Shown here one piece after another: positions 1 through 7,947 of a stretch of 23,901 bases of DNA (position 1 is its first letter; the number at the start of each line of letters is the position of its first letter). Source of the DNA: RGIG4034 sp045628945 (GTDB taxonomy: Bacteria > Bacillota > Clostridia > Lachnospirales > Lachnospiraceae); NCBI GenBank assembly GCA_045628945.1, contig JAZQQG010000029.1, positions 1 to 23,901 on the forward strand, read 5' to 3'. Both the position numbers and the translations under genes were made by a program. Below the pieces are notes generated by a model that was given only the letters and a program-made list of their open reading frames with translations, did not search any database and was not told the DNA's origin.

Positions 1-225
1 TCTCAGAGATCTTCCCTCGGTGCTATTCAGAACAGACTTGAGCACACCATCAACAACCTGGACAACATCACCGAGAACACCACCGCAGCTGAGTCCGCTA
101 TCCGTGATACTGATATGGCAGAGGCAATGGTAAGATTCTCCACCAGCAACATCATTGCTCAGGCAGGTCAGTCCATGTTGGCTCAGGCAAATCAGTCCAC
201 TCAGGGTGCTCTTACCTTACTGTAA
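1..225 (+). CDS. Flagellin, C-terminal part (5' end outside window)
   Basis: This is the last 74 codons of a flagellin, read in frame 1 to a TAA stop. The residues match the conserved flagellin C-terminal D0/D1 helix: LGAIQNRLEHTINNL, then AAESAIRDTDMAEAMV, then a Gln/Ala-rich end finishing GALTLL. This helix lines the filament core and pairs with the N-terminal helix of the same subunit; flagellin is exported by the flagellar type III apparatus. The gene is cut by the window edge, so its length and variable domain cannot be judged. A strong terminator follows 37 bases after the stop, so it is probably the last gene of its transcript. A second flagellin gene starts at the far end of the window on the same strand. 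Confidence 0.95.
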   Translation, partial: SQRSSLGAIQNRLEHTINNLDNITENTTAAESAIRDTDMAEAMVRFSTSNIIAQAGQSMLAQANQSTQGALTLL

Positions 226-262
226 TTCTAAGTACGGTAATCATTCGATTCATACAACAATT

Positions 263-290
263 AAGAGGTCTCCTCCGAGGCCTCTTTTTT
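263..290 (+). terminator. Rho-independent terminator of the upstream flagellin gene
   Basis: A 10-bp stem (AAGAGGTCTC at 263-272 with GAGGCCTCTT at 277-286, one G-U pair) closes a CTCC loop. It runs into a T tract ending at 290. The structure is strong and well placed to end flagellin transcription. Confidence 0.92.
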
Positions 291-336
291 GATGCCAATT
301 TTTATGAGAAAACACGAAAAACTACCGAAAAACCTC

Positions 337-365
337 TTGAAAACGTATTGCGGTGGTGCTAAAAT
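337..365 (+). promoter_or_regulatory. Sigma-A-type promoter for the SulP gene
   Basis: TTGAAA (337-342) is followed after exactly 17 bases by TAAAAT (360-365). Transcription would start near 372, giving a leader of about 57 bases before the ATG at 429. It lies after the flagellin terminator and explains independent expression of the transporter gene. Confidence 0.6.
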
Positions 366-428
366 CAACCGCGATGCAGTATTGCTTTTTGCACAAAAAA
401 ACAACATGTTTTTCGGGAGAAATCACAA

Positions 429-2084
429 ATGAAAGAATTAAAACCGAAGTTATTTGACGTGATGAAGGGCTACACCGGCAAGCAGCTGGTCAAGGATATC
501 ATCTCCGGTATCATCGTAGCAATCATCGCATTGCCCCTGTCGATTGCGTTGGCGATCGCTTCCGGTGTCGGCCCGGTGCAGGGTCTCTATACGGCAATTA
601 TTGCCGGTTTCTTTATTGCAGTATTCGGCGGTAGCCGTGTTCAGATCGGTGGACCGACTGCAGCCTTCGTCGTTATTATCTGCGGAATTGTTACGAAATA
701 TGATGTTGACGGATTGACGGTTGCAACCATTATGGCCGGTATTATTCTGGTGGTAATGGGTATCTTCCATTTCGGTTCCTTGATTAAATACATTCCGTAT
801 ACCATCACGACCGGTTTTACCTGCGGTATCGCGGTAACGTTGTTTGCCGGCCAGTTAAAGGACTTTTTCGGTCTGACGATGGAATCGGTTCCCTCCGATT
901 TTCTGCATAAGATGATTGCATACGGGAAGAATGTTGACACGATTAACTGGGTATCCTTCGGAATCGGTGCACTTGCGGTAGTTATCATGTTAATCTGGCC
1001 GAAAGTAACCGATAAGATTCCCGGTTCCCTGATTGCCATTATTGTTACGACTTTAATCGTAAAGTTTGCGGCACTGGATACCGGATACGATGTGGCAACC
1101 ATCCACAGTACCTTCGGCAAGATTTCGACGGCACTTCCTTCTTTACATATTCCGAATGTGAACTTTGATATGATTAAGGAACTGATTTCCCCTGCGTTTA
1201 CGATTGCGGTTTTGGCAGGAATCGAATCCTTACTCTCTGCCGTTGTTGCAGACGGTATGATCGGTGATACGCATAAGTCGAACGCTGAATTGGTAGGCCA
1301 GGGTCTTGGTAATATCTTCTCCGGTCTCTTCGGCGGTATTCCCGCAACCGGCGCCATCGCACGTACCGCAGCCAATGTGCGTAACGGCGGACGTACTCCG
1401 ATTGCCGGTGTTGTTCACTGTATCACGCTTGCATTGATTCTGGTGCTGTTAATGCCTCTTGCTTCGATGATTCCGATGACGACCCTTGCGGCAGTTCTGA
1501 TTGTTGTAGCATTGAATATGGCAGATTGGAAGTCCTTCGGCCATTTGTGTAAGACGGCTCCCTTAAGTGATATTCTGGTTCTTGTGACCACCTTCGTATT
1601 AACGGTATTCTTTGACCTTGTTGTTGCTATTGAGGTCGGTGTGGTTATGGCAGCCATCCTCTTTATGAAGCGCATGAGTGATACCGCCGAGGTAAAGGGT
1701 TGGAAATACATTGAAGAGCCGGATGTGATGGAAGGGGAGGAGACGAAATTAATGTCTCTGCCCAAAGAGATTCGTATCTATGAGATTAGCGGCCCCCTGT
1801 TCTTTGCAGCAGCAGACCGTCTGCTTCAGATTAACTCCAAGCGTTTTACAAAGGTGTTGATTATTCGTATGCGTAGCGTTCCGGCAATCGACATCAGTGC
1901 GATGCGTAAGCTTCGTGAGCTGGTCGACAAGGCCAAGAAGGACGATATTACCGTAATCTTTTCCCATGTAAATGAGCAGCCCCTGGCAGCCATGGAGAAG
2001 GACGGCTTCATCGAATACGTCGGAAAAGAGAACTTCCGTCCCGACATTATGGCAGCCATTGCCTATGCGGAGGAAATCATCTAA
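429..2084 (+). CDS. SulP-family anion transporter with C-terminal STAS domain
   Basis: This 551-aa membrane protein is a SulP (SLC26-like) transporter, a family that moves sulfate, bicarbonate or dicarboxylates, usually by symport or exchange. The membrane part spans about residues 20-425 with many hydrophobic helices. An N-terminal SulP signature (LPLSIALAIASGVGPVQGLY at 35-54, then GGSRVQIGGPTAAF) is clear. A cytoplasmic STAS domain occupies about 446-545 and keeps the D488-I-S490 motif typical of STAS phosphorylation-type sites. Length is normal for bacterial SulP proteins. The ATG at 429 has a modest GGGAGA ribosome binding site near 415-420. The gene stands alone between two terminators and is probably not part of the exopolysaccharide operon. 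The substrate cannot be read from the sequence. Confidence 0.9.
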   Translation: MKELKPKLFDVMKGYTGKQLVKDIISGIIVAIIALPLSIALAIASGVGPVQGLYTAIIAGFFIAVFGGSRVQIGGPTAAFVVIICGIVTKYDVDGLTVATIMAGIILVVMGIFHFGSLIKYIPYTITTGFTCGIAVTLFAGQLKDFFGLTMESVPSDFLHKMIAYGKNVDTINWVSFGIGALAVVIMLIWPKVTDKIPGSLIAIIVTTLIVKFAALDTGYDVATIHSTFGKISTALPSLHIPNVNFDMIKELISPAFTIAVLAGIESLLSAVVADGMIGDTHKSNAELVGQGLGNIFSGLFGGIPATGAIARTAANVRNGGRTPIAGVVHCITLALILVLLMPLASMIPMTTLAAVLIVVALNMADWKSFGHLCKTAPLSDILVLVTTFVLTVFFDLVVAIEVGVVMAAILFMKRMSDTAEVKGWKYIEEPDVMEGEETKLMSLPKEIRIYEISGPLFFAAADRLLQINSKRFTKVLIIRMRSVPAIDISAMRKLRELVDKAKKDDITVIFSHVNEQPLAAMEKDGFIEYVGKENFRPDIMAAIAYAEEII

Positions 2085-2101
2085 CACAGTTGAGAAATCC
2101 A

Positions 2102-2130
2102 TTGCAAATACAGCAAGGCTTTGCTACAAT
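2102..2130 (+). promoter_or_regulatory. Strong promoter for the PqqD/Pel operon
   Basis: TTGCAA (2102-2107), a 17-base spacer, and TACAAT (2125-2130) preceded by TG (extended -10 element, TGCTACAAT). The predicted start near 2137 lies inside the left arm of the terminator hairpin at 2131-2165. It is the only good promoter found ahead of the roughly 17-kb gene run that follows. Confidence 0.65.
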
Positions 2131-2169
2131 ACACTTAGGTATGGTTAAATACTATGCCTAAGTGTTTTT
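2131..2169 (+). terminator. Terminator of the SulP gene, overlapping the next promoter's start site
   Basis: ACACTTAGGTAT (2131-2142) pairs with ATGCCTAAGTGT (2154-2165), 12 bp with one G-U pair and an 11-base loop, then four more T bases to 2169. Read-through RNA from the SulP gene would form the full hairpin. RNA started at about 2137 from the overlapping promoter lacks half of the left arm, so it should not terminate here. Confidence 0.75.
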
Positions 2170-2188
2170 GTGTGTTGGGGATTCGTAG

Positions 2189-2455
2189 ATGATTCAGGAT
2201 TTCGAGTTGCGTTTCGCGGGAGGAGAATACCGTCTTCTTGACTTACGCGACAGTGCGTTTCCATATCGGGAGCCGTTACGTTTGAACGAAACCGGAGCCG
2301 CAATCTATCGACGCCTCAATGGGGAGTACTCCATGGAGGCTCTTTGTGTTTTTATGAATGAGGAATATGGACTGTCTATGGAAGAGGCACGAGAGGATCT
2401 TCAGGCTTTTTTGGACAGCCTCGTGGAATACGGAGTTCCGATTGCATTGGAATAG
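2189..2455 (+). CDS. PqqD-like small protein (possible leader-peptide recognition element)
   Basis: This 88-aa protein has the PqqD-fold pattern: a short beta-rich N terminus (FELRFAGGEYRLLDL), the conserved LNETGAAIYRRL motif at about residues 32-43, then helices with YSMEALCVFMNEEYGLSMEEA and a final FLDSLVEYGVPI. PqqD-like proteins bind the leader of ribosomally made peptides and present it to modifying enzymes; the same fold serves as the RiPP recognition element in many systems. The ATG at 2189 has only a weak GGGG ribosome binding site at 2177-2180. It is the first gene of the operon, 34 bases before the SDR-PelD fusion. A second PqqD-like domain occurs in the kinase-like fusion at 21765-22970, and a leader-bearing candidate substrate lies at 19360. 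No radical SAM enzyme is nearby, so the classical PQQ role is excluded. Confidence 0.75.
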   Translation: MIQDFELRFAGGEYRLLDLRDSAFPYREPLRLNETGAAIYRRLNGEYSMEALCVFMNEEYGLSMEEAREDLQAFLDSLVEYGVPIALE

Positions 2456-2489
2456 AGCATTTTTGTATCACGTTTTATAGGAGTAAGCG

Positions 2490-4673
2490 ATGAACATTTT
2501 AGTAGCAGGTGGGGCAGGAACCTTCCTTAACAACATCCTGATTAAGCTTCATAAGGAAGGACATAAGGTATCGGTATTAACCGGTAATCGTTTCGTGAAT
2601 AAGGACGATTATGCCAAGTGTTATGAATTGTATCGATTCCCTTACGATGCCAATTGTCTGAATGAAATCTATGAAAGTGTTGCTCCCGATGTAACCTTGT
2701 TCATGGGTGCATTTGATACGAACTTCCAGTGGAAAAATGAGGAGAGCGATTCGGTTCGCTATTCATCCTCCCTGGCCAATGTATTAATGGGCTATGCCAT
2801 GAGAGGAAAGGGACGTTTCATCTATCTGTCCTCTGAGGAAGTGTTCGGAGATTATTACGAGGATGACATTCCGGAGACGATGTATACTTCTCCCAGCGGT
2901 TTCCGTCCGCTTGCGTTGTCTCAGGGCGAAGAGATGTGCGAGAACTATCGCAAGAATCGTAATCTGGATATCATCACCATTCGTTTGGATCATCTGTACG
3001 GAATCCCTCTTAAAAGAGGAGATGTGAATGAACTGTGCGGTGAGATGTGCATCGAATGTCTTGAGAGCCGTGCGATTCACTATTCGAAGGACGCCACCTT
3101 GTCGTTGTTGTTTGAAAACGATGCGTTGGAAGCATTGCATCGTTTGATCATCACCGAGAATCATATGAGCGACACCTACCATCTGTCTTCCTCTACGCCG
3201 ATTACCGAGGAGGAACTGGCAGAGAAGGTTCGCGATTATATTAATCCTGAGAGCGAACTGATTGCCGAGGCAAACACCGAGGTGAAGCGTCGTATTCTCT
3301 CCAACCATCTCTATGAGAGTGAATTCGGTAATCCTTCCTTCAATGAGGTGGATACGATTGTTCGTAAGATTGCACTTCTCATGAAGAAGAAAGCCTATGT
3401 GTATCTGACCGGTGAGGATTCGGAGCTTCCTCTTTTCCAGAGAATCAAGGAGAAGGCAGGATGGTTCTTCCGCGTTGTGGTTCCTTTCCTGGAGAATATT
3501 GTATTCTTCCTGATTGCATTCGTAATCTACAATCGTTCGGCAGAGAGTCAGTACTTTGCAAGACTTGATGTCTACCTGCTCTATGTATTGTTGTTTGCGA
3601 TGATCTACGGACAGCAGCAGGCAACCGTGTCCGCGCTGTTTGCGGTGGCCGGTTACTTCTTCCGACAGACCTATGATCGAAGCGGATTCGATCTGTTAAT
3701 GGATGCCAATACCTATGTTTGGGTCGCACAGCTGTTTATTGTCGGCTTGTCCGTCGGTTATCTGCGTGATCAGATTAACAAGCTGCGCAAGGAAAATGTC
3801 GAAGAAATGGAGTACTTGGAGACCCAGCTTGCTGACATTCGTGATATTAACAATACCAACGTACGAGTAAAGGATGTATTGGAAACCCAGGTGGTTAACC
3901 AGTCCGACTCCGTTGGTAAGATTTATCAGATTACGTCCTCCCTGGATCAGTACAGTCCTGAGGAAGTGCTGTTCTATGCGGCGGAGACGGTGGGCCGTCT
4001 GATCAAGAGTAACGATGTGGCAATCTATCTGGTATCGAATGCCGATTATGCACGTCTGTTCTCCTCAACGTCCCGCAAGTCCAGAAGTCTCGGTAACTCC
4101 ATTCGTTATACGGAGATGGGCGAGATGTATGAGACGCTGTGTCAGAACAAGGTATTCATTAACCGTAAGATGGATTCCCGTTATCCTCTGATGGCCAATG
4201 CAATCTACGAAAATGAGAAGATGCAGATGATCATTATGGTATGGGGCTTGTCTTGGGAGAACATGACCTTGGGTCAGGCCAACCAGTTGGTAATCGTAAG
4301 TGCCCTGATTCAGAATGCGGTACTTCGTTCCAACCGTTATCTGGCTGCTCTGGAGGAAAAACGTTATATTGCCGGTACCAAGATGCTCGAAGCAGAGAGC
4401 TTCCGTACCCTGCTTGCGGCTTTTGCCAAGGCTGAGACAAAGGGTCTTACCGAGTGTACCGTGTTGAAGGTTGAGGCGACGGAGGCGAACTTTGAGGCGA
4501 CCGCTTCTCAGGTACAGTCCGGTCTTCGTCAGTCCGACTACTATGGAACCATCGGGGATGGCGCAATCTATGCTATCCTTGCAAATACGAATGAGACGGA
4601 TGCTTCCTTCGTTCTGAAGAGATTCGGTGAGAAGGGCTTACAGTGTTCGATTGTAGAGGAGCTGTCCTTATGA
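2490..4673 (+). CDS. pelD: SDR-PelD fusion: degenerate epimerase domain plus PelD-like c-di-GMP receptor
   Basis: This 727-aa protein joins two parts. Residues 1-295 are an extended SDR (NAD-dependent epimerase-like) domain with a Gly-rich start (ILVAGGAGTF) and LSSEEVFG at 113-120. The catalytic YxxxK site appears as L141-A-L-S-Q145, so Tyr and Lys are missing. Residues 320-727 match PelD: four membrane helices (about 327-347, 360-375, 376-392, 408-424), a coiled coil to about 452, a GAF-like domain (480-620) and a degenerate GGDEF domain (640-727). RQSD at 680-683 fits the RxxD c-di-GMP I-site, while the GGDEF motif is replaced by IGDGA. PelD is the inner-membrane c-di-GMP sensor that switches on Pel synthesis. 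The ATG at 2490 has an AGGAG site. The stop overlaps the next start as ATGA, indicating translational coupling. Confidence 0.8.
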   Translation: MNILVAGGAGTFLNNILIKLHKEGHKVSVLTGNRFVNKDDYAKCYELYRFPYDANCLNEIYESVAPDVTLFMGAFDTNFQWKNEESDSVRYSSSLANVLMGYAMRGKGRFIYLSSEEVFGDYYEDDIPETMYTSPSGFRPLALSQGEEMCENYRKNRNLDIITIRLDHLYGIPLKRGDVNELCGEMCIECLESRAIHYSKDATLSLLFENDALEALHRLIITENHMSDTYHLSSSTPITEEELAEKVRDYINPESELIAEANTEVKRRILSNHLYESEFGNPSFNEVDTIVRKIALLMKKKAYVYLTGEDSELPLFQRIKEKAGWFFRVVVPFLENIVFFLIAFVIYNRSAESQYFARLDVYLLYVLLFAMIYGQQQATVSALFAVAGYFFRQTYDRSGFDLLMDANTYVWVAQLFIVGLSVGYLRDQINKLRKENVEEMEYLETQLADIRDINNTNVRVKDVLETQVVNQSDSVGKIYQITSSLDQYSPEEVLFYAAETVGRLIKSNDVAIYLVSNADYARLFSSTSRKSRSLGNSIRYTEMGEMYETLCQNKVFINRKMDSRYPLMANAIYENEKMQMIIMVWGLSWENMTLGQANQLVIVSALIQNAVLRSNRYLAALEEKRYIAGTKMLEAESFRTLLAAFAKAETKGLTECTVLKVEATEANFEATASQVQSGLRQSDYYGTIGDGAIYAILANTNETDASFVLKRFGEKGLQCSIVEELSL

Positions 4674-5581
4674 GTCCTGAGTTAAGAGTCTTTGTGATTT
4701 TTCTTCTGGTGAACGCAGCAATATCTCTCGGATATTTCTTTTTCATGCAATTTTCCAGGAAGACCGACCGTAGAAAAGCCACCCTGCGTGCAGTGGTGAT
4801 GCTCTTCGCTCCCGGCGTTGGCATTCTCCTCTTTGTACTGGGGTATATCGGCTATAAGTTAATTTTTAACCGTGATGTTGACCTGTCGGACGTTGTGTTC
4901 AACAAGGAACGTGGTCAGGAATTGGTTCGTACCAATGAAGAGCAGGACCGTAATGTGGTACCTCTAGAAGAGGCGATTGAGATTACGGATAATGCAGGAC
5001 TTCGTAGCCTGGTAATGAATGTGGCTTCCGGTGATTTCAATGAGTCTCTGGCGGCAATTTCCCTGGCACTGAACTGTGAGGATACCGAGACGGCGCACTA
5101 TGCGGCTTCCGTATTGCAGGATGCGTTGAACTCCTTCCGTATGAATGTTCAGGTTGGATATCAGGATGTGCAGAAACGTGGGGACGGATGTATCGATCGC
5201 GGTCGTCAGTTGCTGCAGTATATGAACAAGGTACTGGTTCAGAAGGTATTCTCTGCGGTAGAGCAGCGTTCCTTTGTGAATATTATGGATGAGGTGGGCC
5301 AGATTCTTTTTGAAGAGAAACCCGAATCTATCTCCAGTGACCTCTATGAGATGATCTGTCTGCGTCTGTTGGAGGTTGAAGAATACGAAAGATGCGAATT
5401 GTGGTGTGAGCGTGCCACGGAATTCTTCCCGAATACGTTAAGCTCCTATACCTGTCGTCTGAAGTTGTACTTTAACAGAGGGGATAAGGAACGATTCTTC
5501 CAGGTAATGGGAGATCTGAAGCAGTCCTCTGTCATTATTGATACCGAGACCCTGTCTCTGATTCGAACCTTCCAGGGCTAA
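4670..5581 (+). CDS. pelE: PelE-like membrane-anchored helical-repeat protein
   Basis: A 303-aa protein starting at the ATG that overlaps the pelD stop (ATGA), with GAGGAG at 4656-4661 as ribosome binding site; an earlier in-frame GTG lies inside pelD and lacks support. Two membrane helices are visible (about residues 5-27 and 41-64), followed by a soluble helical region with TPR-like character (for example YERCELWCERATEFFPNTLSSYTCRLKLYFNRGD cut across two repeats near the end). This order of two helices plus TPR-like repeats, directly after PelD, is the PelE arrangement. In the Pel system PelE sits in the membrane with PelD, PelF and PelG. Sequence similarity to Gram-negative PelE is low, so the call depends on architecture and position. 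Confidence 0.68.
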   Translation: MSPELRVFVIFLLVNAAISLGYFFFMQFSRKTDRRKATLRAVVMLFAPGVGILLFVLGYIGYKLIFNRDVDLSDVVFNKERGQELVRTNEEQDRNVVPLEEAIEITDNAGLRSLVMNVASGDFNESLAAISLALNCEDTETAHYAASVLQDALNSFRMNVQVGYQDVQKRGDGCIDRGRQLLQYMNKVLVQKVFSAVEQRSFVNIMDEVGQILFEEKPESISSDLYEMICLRLLEVEEYERCELWCERATEFFPNTLSSYTCRLKLYFNRGDKERFFQVMGDLKQSSVIIDTETLSLIRTFQG

Positions 5582-5611
5582 GCCCGAAGAAGGAGAAAAG
5601 GAGGTGTGGAC

Positions 5612-7936
5612 ATGTCCATGAATGTGATTACCGCATTCCAATTGCTTGGATTCTTCTGCGCCTATTTTGTAGTTACGGTTTTAATTCCGCATTTTGTATT
5701 GGGCAAGAGCCTTCGTATCAGAAGCCGATATGAGAAGTTCATGATTTACAGCGTATTTGGAAACTTCTATGTGATCAACCTGGTATTTATTCTCCAGTTG
5801 CTTCACATTTCCAATACGTTTACACTTCTTTTTTTCACGATTCTTCCGTGCGCAATCATCAAGATTCGTATGGAACACATTCCGTTTGTGGCAAAACTTT
5901 CGGAATGGGTGACGGTGCTTCGTAAGATCGTCGGCGGACAGATGGGCCTGAAGGCGTATCGCAACCAGCGTCGTGCGGTAAGGGCTGAGCGAAAAGAGAA
6001 AATAGTAAAGCATCTGCGTCGGGTTTATGTCGAAAAAATGCCGGAAGTGGCATTGCTTGTCGGCCTGTTTGTATTGTTGTTTATCATCTACGGAGTCAGC
6101 TTGTTTCAGGCATACGGCTATAAGGCTTCGGACCTGATTGTACATAATTACTGGATTAACGCCATGGAAAAAAACGACATTTTCGTGTCGGGTGTTTATC
6201 CTTACGGCTTCCATAACATGCTTTATTTCCTGCATGCGGTATTCGGTTTTGACACCTATGTGCTTTTGCGTATCGGTTCCTTTGTGCAGATGGTGTGGAT
6301 CTTCATGATCCTTTTGTGCTTCTTAAAGTGCATTACCAAGTCGGCATATCTTCCTTTTATCGGAGTAATCGGATATGCCTGCACCGGAATTGCGGCAACC
6401 AATACCATGAGCCGTTACTATGCGACTTTGCCGCAGGAGTATGGAATGATTTTCATCCTGCCGGCCATCTATTGCGGATTTGCGTATTTCCGTGCGCAGA
6501 GAAGAGAAAATCGCGGTTCGCAGAGTCGTACCTCCTTGCTCTATCTGTGCGGATTTGCTGCAAGTTTTTCCTTAACCTTTGCGGTCCATTTCTATGGATT
6601 GTTTATAACGGCATTTTACTGCATTGCCATGGCAATCGGATTTATTGCCTGGATTTTCCGCAGACCTTTCTTCAAGAAGATTGTAATTACGGTCTTTATC
6701 AGCGTCGGAATCGCGATTTTTCCGATGATGATTGCGGTCTTTATGGGTACGGAGCTGCAGGGTTCCCTTGGCTGGGGATTAAGCGTTATTCTGGGGCGTC
6801 CGGTGACGCTGTCCGAGAAGGAGACCATCAACACGGACGGCACCTATGCGGAGGCGGATGACAGCGAGAATTATCTGGACACGAACGGAGGAGGACTCCT
6901 GCCTTCCACTCAGTCAAAAGAGGAAACGAATGCGGCACCGGTGCAGGAGAGTCGATTAAAGTCGATTGTTCAGAATTTTAAGCATCTTCCGCAGCTGTCG
7001 AAGGATGCACTCGGGGAATTTGTTATAAGCGAGGAGTTCGGATCATACATCCCGATGTTCTTAGGGATGATTGTCCTCCTTAGCCTGATGGGCTTGGGCT
7101 TCTTACTCTCCCCCTATCGTGATAAATGCTATGGCGCGGTATTGCTAAGCAGTGGCATTTTCCTGTTCTTTATGACGGTTCTGGTGGCAGCGGGACGTTT
7201 AGGACTTCCGATGCTTATGGACGCGGCAAGAGCCAGCGTTTACTATGCCTATTGCATGCCGATTGTATTTGTTCTCCTTGGAGACGGGTTGATCGTGCTG
7301 GTTTCCGCATTATGGAACTACCGTTTCGTTCGAGACGGATTGTCCTATGTGATGTTACTTGGTTTCCTGGTATGGTTCATTCTGGGAGACAATGTGCGAA
7401 GACCCTGGAAGACGGGTGGCTTTGAGACGAATTCCGCCATTACCTGTCTTACCAATATTATTTCGAATGAAAAAGATCATACCTGGACCATCGTATCCTG
7501 TAACGACGAATCCAGAATGCTCTTTGATCACGGATATCATTATGAGACCTATACCTTCCTTCGTGAGCAGGAAGGAATTGCATCGCTTGCGCATGTGCGT
7601 ATCCCGACGAAACTGGTATTCTTTTTTATCGAGAAGGTACCCATCGATTACGCAATCTCCTATGAGGGGAGCGGACAGACCATCTCCGCGGACGGCGCAT
7701 TGCGAAGCTTGCCCTCCGGTGGTGGTTTGGGCAAATACCAGGGCGAGAATCGTTTCGTTATGATGAGCCGTTTCTATTACTGGGCGGAGGCGTTCCGTGC
7801 CCTCTACCCGAATGAGATGACCGTGTACTATGAGACGGATGAGTTCATTTGCTATCGCTGTGAGCAGAATCCGTATCGAGTATTTAACTTTGCAATTGAT
7901 TATTATTACAATACCGTAGGCTACATGCACAACTAA
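5612..7936 (+). CDS. Large multi-pass membrane protein, GT-C glycosyltransferase-like
   Basis: This 774-aa protein was not firmly recognised. Strong AAAAGGAGG at 5596-5604 supports the ATG at 5612. It has about twelve or more hydrophobic segments: two to three before residue 95, a basic cytoplasmic stretch (about 110-142), and the rest from about 145 to 595, with a polar loop near 405-450. The C-terminal 180 residues are soluble. After the helix at 146-163 comes ASDLIVHNYW (172-181), then GVYPYGFHNMLYF (194-206). An acidic residue in the first outside loop followed by a YP-G-H motif is typical of GT-C enzymes, which use lipid-linked sugars; D174 is the candidate catalytic residue. It lies between pelE and the DUF2194 gene in the operon, so a role in making or exporting the polymer is likely. 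It might also be a scaffold or acyltransferase-like membrane protein. Confidence 0.6.
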   Translation: MSMNVITAFQLLGFFCAYFVVTVLIPHFVLGKSLRIRSRYEKFMIYSVFGNFYVINLVFILQLLHISNTFTLLFFTILPCAIIKIRMEHIPFVAKLSEWVTVLRKIVGGQMGLKAYRNQRRAVRAERKEKIVKHLRRVYVEKMPEVALLVGLFVLLFIIYGVSLFQAYGYKASDLIVHNYWINAMEKNDIFVSGVYPYGFHNMLYFLHAVFGFDTYVLLRIGSFVQMVWIFMILLCFLKCITKSAYLPFIGVIGYACTGIAATNTMSRYYATLPQEYGMIFILPAIYCGFAYFRAQRRENRGSQSRTSLLYLCGFAASFSLTFAVHFYGLFITAFYCIAMAIGFIAWIFRRPFFKKIVITVFISVGIAIFPMMIAVFMGTELQGSLGWGLSVILGRPVTLSEKETINTDGTYAEADDSENYLDTNGGGLLPSTQSKEETNAAPVQESRLKSIVQNFKHLPQLSKDALGEFVISEEFGSYIPMFLGMIVLLSLMGLGFLLSPYRDKCYGAVLLSSGIFLFFMTVLVAAGRLGLPMLMDAARASVYYAYCMPIVFVLLGDGLIVLVSALWNYRFVRDGLSYVMLLGFLVWFILGDNVRRPWKTGGFETNSAITCLTNIISNEKDHTWTIVSCNDESRMLFDHGYHYETYTFLREQEGIASLAHVRIPTKLVFFFIEKVPIDYAISYEGSGQTISADGALRSLPSGGGLGKYQGENRFVMMSRFYYWAEAFRALYPNEMTVYYETDEFICYRCEQNPYRVFNFAIDYYYNTVGYMHN

Positions 7937-7947
7937 GGGAGGCCGGT

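Noticed and set aside
397..413. Small hairpin AAAAACA/TGTTTTT in the SulP leader
   Set aside because: Seven mostly A-T pairs with a three-base loop; too weak to support a riboswitch or terminator.
641..1375. 244-codon open reading frame on the minus strand
   Set aside because: Antisense shadow of the SulP gene; low-complexity composition, no domain, no ribosome binding site.
2189..2455. PQQ cofactor biosynthesis
   Set aside because: No PqqA, PqqE radical SAM enzyme or other pqq genes in the window; only the PqqD fold is shared.
2784..3308. 174-codon open reading frame on the minus strand
   Set aside because: Antisense to the SDR part of pelD, which has clear domain support on the plus strand.
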